From the NCBI GenBank assembly GCA_940671915.1, contig CALNVZ010003426.1, forward strand, positions 51,603,141-51,667,140: a stretch of 64,000 nucleotides of DNA, in the 5' to 3' direction. Positions 51,401 through 62,395 of the stretch are shown piece by piece. The position numbers were made by a program, and so were the translations under genes. The number at the start of each line of letters is the position of its first letter. The first letter of the stretch is position 1. The stretch is from Paracentrotus lividus. Its lineage: Eukaryota; Echinodermata; Echinoidea; Camarodonta; Echinidae. Below the pieces are notes generated by a model that saw only the letters and a list, made by a program, of their open reading frames with translations, searched no databases and was not told where the DNA came from.

Positions 51401-54400
51401 TTAACCTCCCTATAAACAAATTTGGTTCCGTCAGGGAAAACATAGAGCATACAAAAGAGGTGACGTGATAATACTTCTGATACAAGTATTTAGGTTAAAG
51501 TCTTAAGACGCGTAAGAGATGCTAATTTAAAATTGAAAAAAAAGTATGGTTTTAAAATTGGGTTGATATTGCATTATGTGGAAACCAATGAGCTAAGGAG
51601 GGGGGGGGGGGGGGAGTGGCAAATCAAATTCAAATTCAAATTCAAATTCAAATTTATTGATATAAAATCCACAACCTTGGATTATCATCACAGAGAAAAC
51701 AAAACAATGGATATCTTACAAAATCATATTGAACATACAAAATCAAATGAACATACAAGCATATTTACAAAATTAATAACTGAGCTTAAATATTATAGTC
51801 ATGTACACATACCTTCACAGACATACTGAAATATATAATAATGTTATATTTTAGATGTATGTATTTAACATACATAATACATTCCAAACTACAGGATCCA
51901 AAACAAACCCAAAGGACCGGAGGTAGGGACCAATCGATCCCCGAATCAGAGCAAAATCCTAACGATTTATTAGTCTAAAAAAAACTAAAATTCAAATATT
52001 CAGGATTCAAATCTAAACACTGGCACCGACCGGTCCCCACCCACAATCCCCGGGATCCACTTCAAATCCCTGCAATTTAGAGTGTATCTGTAAGCATACA
52101 TATTATTGCATATTACACATACGTAAAAATATTATATTATTGTTAATATTATCATGACTATTGTTATTATTACACTATTTTTGTTCCAACCTGGCCTAAT
52201 CTTTCTATATACATATTACTAATGGGGATACACTTATTTTTGTTACATCATAATCGTTTGTTTTTAATAAAATATAAGAATTTCTCATGTGGGTTTTATC
52301 TTTAAAGGTGGGCACTATATCGTTTATCTTTTTGAATAGGTTTTCTCTTTCTTGTTTAAGGTATGGACAGCATATATAAAATGGAACTCTGTTTCTACAT
52401 CTAATTGGCACATGGGACATAGGCGTTTATGTTTTCAATTTTTTATGTCTTCCCTGTTCTATCATTAATTTACTGTTACTAATTCTTATTTCATAAAATT
52501 TTTAATGTGTGATTTATCGATGTCTAACAAAAGATATTTTTCAAGATCGTATGCATGGTTTAAGTCCTTATATGTTCTAAGTTTGCTACAAAACACCTCG
52601 CTGTTTTCGTCTAAAGTTCTCTTCCAATGTCTGATATATTGTTCTTGAAGTTTATTGCCAATAGATTTTGTAAGCTGTCGTTTTGGAATGTATTTTGATT
52701 ACCATACGTGATGAAAACCGATATCTTTCAGAAATACTTCTAGCTGTTTGCAAAAACCATTTGTAATTAACATGTTTGCCTTGTATGCAATCTTTATTAG
52801 GCTATTGGGTTTTTGAGTTCAGGATATGCAGCCAAAAGCCAATCATTAATTTTAAGCTGTGTATATATAATGGGTATCGTCCTAGTTCGATATATAGCAT
52901 TGTTAACTGCTCCTCTGTTTAGCTCGATCATGTTCTTTAAATACTTTATATGCATTTTCTCAGGTGTGACAGAGTTGAATCTCTTTTCTATTCCCCTTTT
53001 GAGGTCTTGATGGTGTCCATTATCCAAATTTCAGAGCAGTATAACGCAATTGGTTTGATGCAGCTGTCAAATAGCTTCAAGTTGGGTAGGATTAATAGAC
53101 GATCGCTTGCTAACGTGCTTCTTAGTGAGAACATCGCTTTTTTGGCTTTGTTCGTCAAGTTATTTACCGCATGGGAGAAGGTTCCCGAAGGTTTAAATAG
53201 AAGTCCTAAATATTTATACTCTGGAGCTATCGTAACAAGGTTATTACCTATAAAGAACTTCTCCTTATGTATTAGTCTACCAGATTTATTGAAAATCATA
53301 ACATTCGTTCTTTAATATTTATTGTAGATTCCAGTATTTACAATATTTATCAAGTTTATTTAAGAAGACTGAAGACCATCTGGTGATTCTGATATCAGTA
53401 CCAGGTCATCAGCGTATAGTAGACATGATATTTCTTTTCCCCGAGCAATGCTGGTTTGCATTTATCATCGAATTCATTACCAAATCATTAAGATACAGTG
53501 AGAAAAGAGTAGGGCTCAGTGAGCAGCCTTGTTGACCCCGGCTGAGGTTGAGAATGCTGGTGTTCCCCACGTTCCAACTTTATTGAAAACCTAACATCAC
53601 TGTACATGTCTTGATAATGTTTAAAAATGGTCCTTTATCCACACACTTTTGAAGTTTGTACATTAGAGCCTTTCTATTCACTGAGTCAAATGCTTTTTGC
53701 AGGTCGACAAAACATACATATAAATATTTTTTCTTCTAAAAGCTGGTCTATTATTGTTTTTAGAGTGAAATGAATCTAGTTTATAAACTGCGGCTGGTAT
53801 CTCACTTTTCGGGAACTACTTTGAAACAACTTTAAGACGGCTTAGAAACAAGTTTGAGACGGGTTGTTGAGACGTCGCAGAGACGTCTCCGAGACGTTTC
53901 ATGAATCGCGGATACTAACTTGAGACATTCTCTGAAACTGCTTTGAAACAGATTTTGAAATTGTCGTGGAGACATCTCGGAGATTCTCCTCGACAGAATA
54001 AAGACGGAATAAACGTTATCCGTCGCGAAAAATCGATTCCTTTGCGAAAACGTCTCCGCTATTTTTGTAAACAAATTTTTAAGCTAACCTAGCCACTCAT
54101 AAAACGTGATCAGAAAATTCTAAATACATTCGTGAGGCGCAAAATGATTTATTAAAACATTTTTGGAGGCTTATCTCTATCATATACTTATTCAAAGAAT
54201 ATAAACAAACATAAGCCCCTGTACAAGAATAATTTAGTCTATAGACCATTATTATGTTCAAAATTTCCAACAGAGTTCAGATCAAAATGACTCGCTTATT
54301 ATGAGTAAGAGTATACGCGATTGACATTCAAAGAAGCGCACGCAAACATCGGAATAAACCCCAAAAAGGTTTTAAAATAGTTTGTTTCTAACTAATTTAG

Positions 54401-57400
54401 CGCAGGATTGGTAAACACTTTTCTTAAAGAGCGGACTTTTTCTTAAACAATTAGAAAGAGCATGGCGTTTTTATTTATTTGACGAAGATATAAAACAACT
54501 AACCAAATTCAGCTTCTTTTTTTTGAGAAGATCGAATGTTATTTAGACAACATCGCCGTTGTTTCCGCTTGCTGCGCTTGCCTCGATCATGCGTGACGGA
54601 CGAGTATTGTTCTCTGTATACCTGAATGCAGCCTCCTCATTGGTCAATCGTTTCACCTTTGTAACAAGTGGTTGCTAGGGCATTTCGGTGAGTACAGCGG
54701 TGACAATAATGTTCTTATTTTTCTGGCGCGGAGTCAAACGGAAGTCAAACTTCGCAGACGTTTTTCTCTTGATTTTGATTTCCAAGAGCACAATTCTCCT
54801 CGCGTTCAGAGGCTGATATCTCCACTTCTATTTACTCTTTACAGTCGGGTTATATATCAAATTCAAGGCAATGAATCAGGGATCAATAATATCAAATAAA
54901 ATGGATTTCAAAAATCGCGACTAGTCTATCATTTCGACGTGACGCATCACATATTAAGTGGCTATCAAAGATTATTAAGTATAGACAGGGATACAGGATT
55001 ACAGATTTCATGATTAAACAATTAAAGATCCAGAAATCTGACAACAAAAAACACCCCCCATAAAAAAAGAAAACTTACTTGTTCATCACTCATTCTTATC
55101 ATGATTCTGTGACCTTTACATTGTGACAAGACATGCAATGTCTAATTTTTATTAAGAATTGGATAAAATAAAAAAATATATACTTCCCATCACTCAAATT
55201 TCTAGAAATTTTCACAGAATACTTGATAGAGTATGCCTTTATAATAAGAGAAAAATCAACAAAATATAATGAAAGGAATGTAATATGTTATGTGATTATA
55301 TTGTGAAATTACCCCACAGTGAAGCAACAAAATCTCAGCGACTAATTTTTTAAGAAATCTCAAATAGTCCACAGCTTGAAATATGTTGTCTTTCCACCAG
55401 ATCAATGGATACCATTGTGTAGAGTGGACTTTGCCCTACTTATGGCTAAAAAAATATATCTGTCTGATCTTGCATGACATGACAACATTAGTTGAAAGGT
55501 CAGAAGGTCACTTGAGTGAGCCAGGTTACACTGCATACATCAGATTCCCTAAGGCATGATAACTTTTTTTCCTGTGGAGGCAGACTATTTTAAATGGTAC
55601 CATTGGAATGCCAGTGAAAAAACAAAGCAGACCATATATAACACATGGGGGTAGTCTCAAATTTCAGACCCAGAAATTGCATTTCAAGTGATATTTTTAA
55701 CTTGTTATTTCTTGGGTTACACTCAAAATTGGCCGTTTATCGTTAATTGACTTAATTAACATTAATTAATGGAAACTTAAGAAAATGTAAACATTACAAA
55801 AATCAGGATACGGAATAATGAGGGTGTATTTGTGATACAAGTGAAATCTCAAGGCAATTGGTAAAGGTTTGAGCAATTTACAACAGTTTTAATGCTGAAA
55901 AACAGAGTTGTGCACCCTGATTGTGCTTATGATCATATAAAAACCAACTTGATATCAACAGTTTTCCCTATATGTGCCGAACACTTACGTTTTTACTTTA
56001 CTTTACAAAATTTCTTCTTTCCTTTTCTTTTTTAAGGTGAGGTAATCAAAGCCTGGGACATGGGGGTAGCAACCATGAGGAGAGGAGAGATCGCTGTCTT
56101 GACATGCAAACCAGAATATGCTTATGGCAAAATGAGTAAGTGGGACTGCAAGTTATCAAATGGCATAAAGTGGGGGACTGATAAAATTATCAGGCTACAA
56201 TTCTAACTAATAGCCAAATGATTATGTGTATGATATATGAATCATTGCCAATTTATATTGTATTTTGCATTTCATCATATTTTTTTTTTGTTCAAAGAGC
56301 TTTGTGATTATTTTATTTTTCTTCAAAATTTCATCTGCCAAGTACTAGGGACTCCACTCTGTACTCCAATTACAAACAATTGCTACGCAAAGTGGGAGAA
56401 GGGCACTTGCTCACTGTACATGCAGTATTCTCTCAATGAATGAATTATTTTCTTTTCTGCTAGGTAAGGGGAGGATACCCGCCAACTCTACCCTAACCTT
56501 TGAAGTTGAACTGTTTGACTGGAAGGGTGAGGATTTGACAGAGAATAACGAAGAAGGTGTCATCAGACGGATCGTAACGGAAGGAGAGGGCTATGATACT
56601 CCTAATGATGAAGCTAAAGTAGAAGGTAAGATTAATATGACATATAAAAATGTAATATCAGGGCATGTTTTAAAGCTCGTATAAACACATTTTCCCCTTT
56701 TTTGTTGAGGGGGCGTTGAGTGCTCATTGATCAGATCTTATTTCCTATCAACGTCATTTACCTACCACCTACCTGGTTGGCTTATCTACAGAGATAAGCC
56801 TCCTGTAGTTCATGTCAACCATGCAGTTTTTTCAAATCATCTGCTTCCATTATTTCAGCATCACTTTTCAAGATGACAAGACATGTTTTGTATTTTAATT
56901 GTTTTGCATTCATCAATTACTGAGCTTGATATTGGTTTTCAATTATAAGATTTGTTTGATTCCATCAGCATTTATTTTCCATCATTTTGAAAACTGATCA
57001 AAATATGTCTTTATTAAAATTCTTGTTTATTTCCCCTGTCATTTCTAGCACACATCATTGGTCGATATGAAGGCAAGGAATTTGAGAACAGGGATGTGGA
57101 ATACACAGTAACAGAGGGTATGTATCATAATTCTTTTAAATTTATTTAGTCGCACTATCTTGTCTGAGTTCAAGTCCCAGCACCGGCACTTATGTCCTAA
57201 GGCAAGGCATTTTATCTACATTTGCTCACTCCACCCAGGTGTAAATGGGTACCCGGGAGAATAAATTCGTTATAGCACCTGTATGGCAACTGGAAACAAG
57301 TCCCTATGCTACATGCTAAGCTACATGCATGTGTACAGAAAATAATCTTTTAATGTGAAGCATTTGATGTTTGTAAAATAAAACATAAGAGATCAAATGA

Positions 57401-60400
57401 AAAGTTGTCAGTAATCCCATGATTGTGTAAAACTTGATTTGTCTCTGTGAATTTTGTATAGTAACTAAACCAACAATTAAAAAAAAATAATATTAATTTC
57501 AGCAAGCGATGCAGGAATCGTGGAAGGAGTGGAGATAGCTATAAAGAGGATGAAGAAAGGTGAAGCAGCGAGGTTAAAGGTCAAATCAAAGTATGCATAT
57601 GGGTCAGAGGGCAAAGCAGAGTTCAACATTCCAGCAAATGCAGATCTCACCTATGAGGTCACACTCAAGAATTTTGAAAAAGTAGGCATCACTAAAATGT
57701 TTCTGATACTTCTACTCCTTGAACCTTTTGTTCCTCTGTCCTCGAAACGTTTCTTCAGTACGTCTATTCAAAGTATACTTTTTCCTTTATTCTTAATTCA
57801 ATTAAATTTTTTTTAAACCATGTTTCCACTATATCACCAAAAGATGAAATTTCAATGAAAAGACTATGCTTTTTAAGGTCCTTTAATGTGAGTGTATGCA
57901 GGTAAACATGTCATGAACGGTTTGCTTTTCACGACGTGAAACTTTTGCGGAGTGCTGACCATCAAAAACGTACATTGAAAGTCCTTGAATAGTATTATGG
58001 CATCCAATGCATTTCGCTGGTATCTCAGTTTTGTGAATCTTGCCTCCTCGCGAAAGTGTCATACCCCAAAATTAGCTTAAAATCTATTAATGTTATAATG
58101 GCAATGAATTCTGAATACATAAAGCAAAATATATTTCAGTGTTGCCCCCCCCCCCCCAAAAAAGTCTCTTGCGTTTGCTTCTGCGCTCAACAATGACACC
58201 TAAACTGATGTTTTCATTTTGTTCCCTGGCAACTGAAGAAGAGAGTAGGCCAAACTAACCTGTTTCTAATCATTTTAGCTAACCCCTGCATGGGTTTCCG
58301 CTATTCATTTTGGCCAACTTAATTGGTATTTTACATCCTAACCTGACGTTTTTATTTGTCACTATCGCAGGCGAGAGAGGCGTGGGAGATGGATGCTAGT
58401 GAGAAGCTGGAGCAATCTGAGATCGTCAAAGCAAAAGGAACTAATTACTTCAAGGTGAGACTCTTGATACCACTCTTAGAGATGGAGAGGGTGGTGGTAG
58501 TGATGGTGGTGGTAGATGATGGTTTTGGTAGTGGTGGTGGAGGTTATGATGATGAGGATGATGGTGGTGATTCTTGTGATGGTTGTGGTTTGTGGTGGTG
58601 GAGGTGATGATTGGTGATGATGGTGATGGTGGTAATAGTGGTGATGGTAGTGATGGTGATAATGATTATGTTGATGGTGATGATGGTGGTAGTAGTGGTG
58701 GTGGTGGTGATGATGGTGGTGATGTTGATAATGATAATGGTGATGATGGTGGTGCTGGGTATTGGTAGAGGTCATAATTGTGGTAATGATGACAAATAAG
58801 ACAATGAGGAAGGTAATGGTAATGAAAAAAAGATGATGAAGAACGAAAACATTATGATGATCTTGATGGTTATTATTATGATGTTCAGGAAGAGGAATAA
58901 GATAATGATGATGGTGATGATGATGATGATGATGATATCAGTTTCTCCCATCTTATCATACCAGTAAGAGAGATACCAGGATGCGATCAAGCAGTGGAAG
59001 AAGACCTAATCTACTTGATAATAATGGTGTTGGTGGTGATGATGGTTTTGATGATGACGATGATGGTTTTGATGATGACGATGATGAAGATGATGATAAT
59101 GATGATGATGATAATGAATGATGATGATGATGATGATGATGATGATACCACTTTCTCCCATCTTGTTATCCTACCAGCAAGGGAGATACCAGGATGCCAT
59201 CAAGCAGTGGAAGAAGATCATTGTCTACCTGGAGACGGAGACCAAAGTTGAGGGCGAAGAGAAGGAGAAGTCAGAAGCGATGCAGCTTGCGGCTAACCTC
59301 AACGTTGCTATGGCAGAAATCAAGACGGAGGAATTCCTGGAAGCTGTCAGTCATTGCAATAGGGTAAGTAGTCATTTAGTCATTTAAAATAATCAAGCCT
59401 CATTTTCAGGTTCCCTTACCAGCATGCGGCTAGGATGTATTCACAAGTGATCTAACCAGAGCTAGCACGTGCGGACAGGGACCTCTGTCGTCTGTGATTT
59501 TAATCTCATCTCGGGGTTATACCATCAGGCCAAACAATTGCGTCGTCAACGGGTTAATTCTCAATGTTTAAATGTATTTCTATGCTTTTGAAAAAAAAAT
59601 TATTACAATCAAATTCTTATTCCCATTGTATTATTAGGCCATTGAGCTGCATGCAGATAGCGTGAAGGCTTACTTCCGACGAGGCCAGGCTTACTACCAC
59701 CTGTGTGAGTACGAGACAGCTAAAGAGGACTTCCTCAAGGTGCTCGAGATTGAGCCAGAAAACAAGGCCGCCAAGAATCAGCTAGCGCTTAGCAACCAGA
59801 AGCTAAAACAACATCTACAGAAGGAGAAGAAGATCTATGGGAATATGTTTGCACGGTTCGCTGAGCAGGACAGGAGGGTGAGTAGAGCAGTAGTGGGTTA
59901 TATATAAACATGGGTACTAAAGCTACACACAGATTCACATGGCCTAAAGCTACACGCTTAATGATACGCAAAGCTATATACTAAATAACATGCACGAAAT
60001 GTGATCTATATATGAGAATATGTTAACCCTGTACGCTGAGCAGGATTGAAGAGTGAGTAGAGCGGTAGTGGGTTATAAATATATGCAGGTTCTAAAAGTT
60101 AAGCATTTGAGATAACCGAGTCCTAAAGCTACACTGGAAGATATGTGGGTCCTAAAGCTAGACATTAACTGATATGTAGGTGCTAGAGCTAGGCAATTAA
60201 AGATATGTGGGTCCTAAAGCTACACACTTAGAGAAAAGCGGGTCCTTAAGCTACACACTTAAAGATAAGCACTAAATGTTACCTATGGGAACATGTTTGC
60301 ACAGTTTGCTGAGCAGGATAGAAGAGTGTGTGATTCATCTTGAAAATATATTCTCTGCAACAGTTCATCCCGTTGTAAATGAACACACATACATGTACAA

Positions 60401-60830
60401 CAAAATTTCATTATAACAGGGTAGTTCTCCCATCTCCAATTTAAAAAATTTGAAATACTTTATGTGTTCAGTTCAGTGAAACTTTGCCATGACAATGTAA
60501 TATGATTGGTACCAAGCACCTTGTTATCAATGGACTGTATATAAATACATTCTGAGTAAAATTAGAGATATGATATGAAAGTTTTTACATCTCATCTGTT
60601 GATTTTTCTTCCTGTAGGAAAAGCTTGCCAGGGAGAGAGCGAGGGGAGACTTAGAAGTAGGCGTGTTCAGTGATGCGGAGAAAAAGGGAATGAAGAAGGC
60701 ATCAGGAGAGGATGGAGAAGAAGATGAGGAGGGCGTGGCAATGGAAGGAGATGAAGAAGAACAGAAGGAGGAGGAAGGAAAGGAGAGTTTACCTGCAGAG
60801 GAAGCAAAGGAAGAAACAATGGAAGGATAA
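48434..60830 (+). CDS. FKBP4: FKBP-type peptidyl-prolyl isomerase, FKBP4/FKBP52-like HSP90 co-chaperone (9 coding exons, 500 aa)
   Basis: A cytosolic immunophilin that binds HSP90 and isomerises X-Pro bonds. Coding exons: 48434-48704, 56037-56135, 56464-56625, 57049-57117, 57503-57681, 58371-58454, 59178-59363, 59638-59877 and 60618-60830, all GT-AG and in frame. The FK1 domain (about 38-140) keeps [19 protein letters not shown] and PEYAYG, so it should be catalytic. FK2 (about 155-259) has [11 protein letters not shown] where the core Trp would be, as in the inactive FK2 of FKBP52. The TPR domain (about 265-415) keeps the HSP90 carboxylate clamp: [13 protein letters not shown] and VKAYFRRG. 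The tail is acidic (EEDEEG...EEEQKEEE). The first donor (AAAG|GTTTGT) is weak. The domain plan equals vertebrate FKBP4/FKBP5. This is probably the single pre-duplication gene, so FKBP4 is a label of convenience. Confidence 0.93.
48902..49835 (-). mobile_element. 5'-truncated LINE fragment (CR1-like) in FKBP4 intron 1
   Basis: On the minus strand, a decayed frame near 49800-49590 reads [19 protein letters not shown] and then [18 protein letters not shown]. This corresponds to the KFLGV...NWN...LPYLDYC-x-VWG region of CR1-like reverse transcriptases. An 87-codon frame (49426-49163) reads [17 protein letters not shown] and LWNNLEPSC, the C-terminal part. It ends in a (TGATT)n tail at 48902-48921. 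The catalytic RT core is missing. Confidence 0.82.
49969..50150. mobile_element. MITE family C, copy 2 (diverged)
   Basis: It aligns with 34919-35115: TTAGTGGTTATTTTC, GCGAAAATTTC, GAGGCTATTTATAG, CTAGTCCAAAATCATG and ATTGGCTTATATAGT. The ends are more eroded than in copy 1. Confidence 0.65.
51620..53760 (-). mobile_element. 5'-truncated LINE with YADD reverse transcriptase in FKBP4 intron 1
   Basis: On the minus strand the order is [16 protein letters not shown] (about 53700), [20 protein letters not shown] (about 53530), YADDLVLIS (about 53410), KVMIFNKSG...[15 protein letters not shown] (about 53300-53170), AKKAMFSLR (about 53150), an [12 protein letters not shown] stretch (about 52870), and a C-terminal [21 protein letters not shown] (about 52390-52330). 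Untranslated sequence and a (TTTGAA)n tail end it at 51620-51655. The 5' end, including the endonuclease, is absent. There are several frame breaks. The clade is not CR1/L2-like by its [10 protein letters not shown] motif; I leave it unassigned. Confidence 0.85.
53800..54060. repeat. GAGACG/TTGAAAC-rich stretch
   Basis: Words such as GAGACGTCTC, GAGACG, TTTGAAAC and TTTGAGAC recur many times in about 250 bp, giving a locally repetitive, partly palindromic sequence. The origin is unknown. Confidence 0.5.
54061..55900. other. FKBP4 intron 1, unassigned part
   Basis: AT-rich intronic DNA. Nothing recognised apart from the inverted end-like repeat at its right edge. Confidence 0.5.
57158..57310 (+). 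mobile_element. 5'-truncated SINE fragment in FKBP4 intron 4
   Basis: A B-box-like GAGTTCAAGTCCC is followed by GGCAAGGCATTTTATC and CTCCACCCAGGTGTAAATGG, a body widely seen in tRNA-derived SINEs of invertebrate deuterostomes. The A-box part is absent. The right limit is approximate. Confidence 0.6.
58490..59150. repeat. (GAT)n/(GGT)n microsatellite in FKBP4 intron 6
   Basis: About 650 bp of GAT, GGT and related triplets, interrupted by a decayed exon 7 copy at 58941-59017. It gives spurious poly-His, poly-Asp, poly-Met and poly-Val frames. Confidence 0.95.
58941..59017 (+). pseudogene. Decayed duplicate of FKBP4 exon 7 start
   Basis: It copies the acceptor region and the first 45 bases of exon 7: TTTCTCCCATCTT, TACCAG, then GAGATACCAGGATGC and ATCAAGCAGTGGAAGAAGA. 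The first codon CAA is TAA in the copy, and the similarity fades after GAAGAAGA. It lies about 213 bp upstream of the true exon with (GAT)n on both sides, so unequal exchange or slippage between GAT tracts is the likely origin. Confidence 0.9.
60003..60332 (+). pseudogene. Two decayed copies of the FKBP4 exon 8 end plus a 30-bp minisatellite
   Basis: Exon 8 ends in [15 protein letters not shown], then GTGAGTAGAGCAGTAGTGGG. Copy 2 (60003-60100) keeps GCTGAGCAGGA, a GTGAGTAGAGC donor and GTAGTGGGTTAT, but has stops. Copy 3 (60280-60332) reads [16 protein letters not shown] and has lost the donor. Between and around them, a unit like GGGTCCTAAAGCTACACAC recurs about eight times (59910-60275), also starting in the true intron. 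The whole stretch is a decayed tandem array that took in the exon end. Confidence 0.85.
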
Positions 60831-62395
60831 AGATACTGTGTGATAGGCTAATGCGACAGTCACATTGCGAAATCCATTCAATCATGACTATTATGCGGAG
60901 TGTCATTATTTTGCTTGATTTCATCAATGTCCTGGGGTGCGTTTCATGAAAGGACTTGTCAGATATTTTATTTCACAAGTTCTGTTGTATCCAACAGTCG
61001 CCATAGTAACAATGCCTCTCAGCCATTTAGAATCAAGTAAAGATATGAGATCTGACAACTTGACAAACGAGAAATGTTGATGAAATGCTCTCAGGATTGA
61101 TCATGATATATCTAGGGTACTAGTGAGACTGGATCATAAATACTTCTCATGTACTGAGCCAAATACAGGATTCTGTTAACTGACTGAAGGATAGGATCAA
61201 AGTGGTGTGTTGATACTGTGGTATTACTTGGAATGGATGATGGAACACTTCTCTTGCTTTCATGCTGATTGTAGGAATACAGAATTTGATAAAGGGACCA
61301 GAATGGTAGATAGATTACCTTTGTAGGAAGGAAGACTTGTTAATTACCATTTTGAGCACCAATCAACATTGAAATGATGAAATGAACCCCCAAAGATTGC
61401 AGAAATTTAACTTTTTTTTAATGATATTACTCACTTTCAAGTAATAATAATCATTTTGTATTCAAATGGAATTGAGCTGGGTAAACCCTTTAGCACTATA
61501 ATAAATTGTGTCCTCTATTGTTGCACCATGGACTACAAGTATGTGACCCACCAGCTCTAAACCACCAATAAGTCGCCACAAATCATATTTTGGTTTAACA
61601 ATGTCTTCTACAATTGGATATTTTAAACATTCCAATGATACCAAGGACTTTTAGTTTACTGAAGTTTAAACTAAGTTGAATATCACATTAGAAGATGAGC
61701 TATCATTACAATCCTATGCAGAAAAACCTGGTCTCTTGCCTTTTACTCTTTTAATTTGTGACTATATGACATATGAACTTGTTACACTAAATGAGCATTC
61801 ATGCTGAAGCATACTGGGTACATGAAACCATAGGACTTAATCATGTACAGTCAACCTTGCCCGAGTCAAATATGTTGGGACTGAAGAATTAGCCTTGACT
61901 TACAGATTAGCCAAATTAGACTAATGAATAGTATAAAACAATAGAATATAAGAGAAGATGACTTGAAAAGACCTCAACTTTATAGACGATTATTTGATTG
62001 ATGCAAGCCAGACTCTGGCTCGGTTGGCTGTATTTTACAGCATGGATTCTCATGTGATTTTCCATGGCTCTCTCAGGTTGGTTCCTGGTACTACATCTGG
62101 ATCTGAGCAGATGCTATTAACAATGTAGGCCTATTAATACACAATGTAGTTTCTGTGAATAGTTGATTTGTTGCTAGACTACACATGAATGTGTATGTAC
62201 AGCTAGAACTCCTTGAAATAGCCTAAAATCAAAGTTCATATTATTTTTGTACCATTGATTTTACAACACTTTTCCTTATTTTATGCTTTTTTTGTATAAA
62301 AACTTGTTGAACAAGTGATTTTGTTAAATATTGATTATTCTTGTCTTCATGCAAACCATGTGTAGGGCCTACTGTTATACTTGTGTTATTGTGTG

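Larger units (their letters stand above)
50150..55940. repeat. Pair of inverted end-like repeats 5.7 kb apart in FKBP4 intron 1
   Basis: ATATGATCATATGCACAATC at about 50148, continuing AGGGTGCACAACTGTTG, is matched in reverse orientation by AGAGTTGTGCACCCTGATTG and then TGCTTATGATCATAT at about 55903-55938. The perfect core is 18 bp and similarity extends to about 35 bp, with weaker similarity further in. It could be the ends of one large element later invaded by the LINE at 51620-53760, or two separate solo repeats. No coding sequence links the ends. Confidence 0.5.

Noticed and set aside
52950-53315. 121-codon plus frame in FKBP4 intron 1
   Set aside because: Antisense shadow of the LINE reverse transcriptase, whose EYKYLGLLF motif is on the minus strand.
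58356-59251. Long Gly/Asp/Met/Val- or His-rich frames
   Set aside because: They are translations of the (GAT)n/(GGT)n microsatellite in FKBP4 intron 6; only the exon pieces at 58371-58454 and 59178 onward are real.
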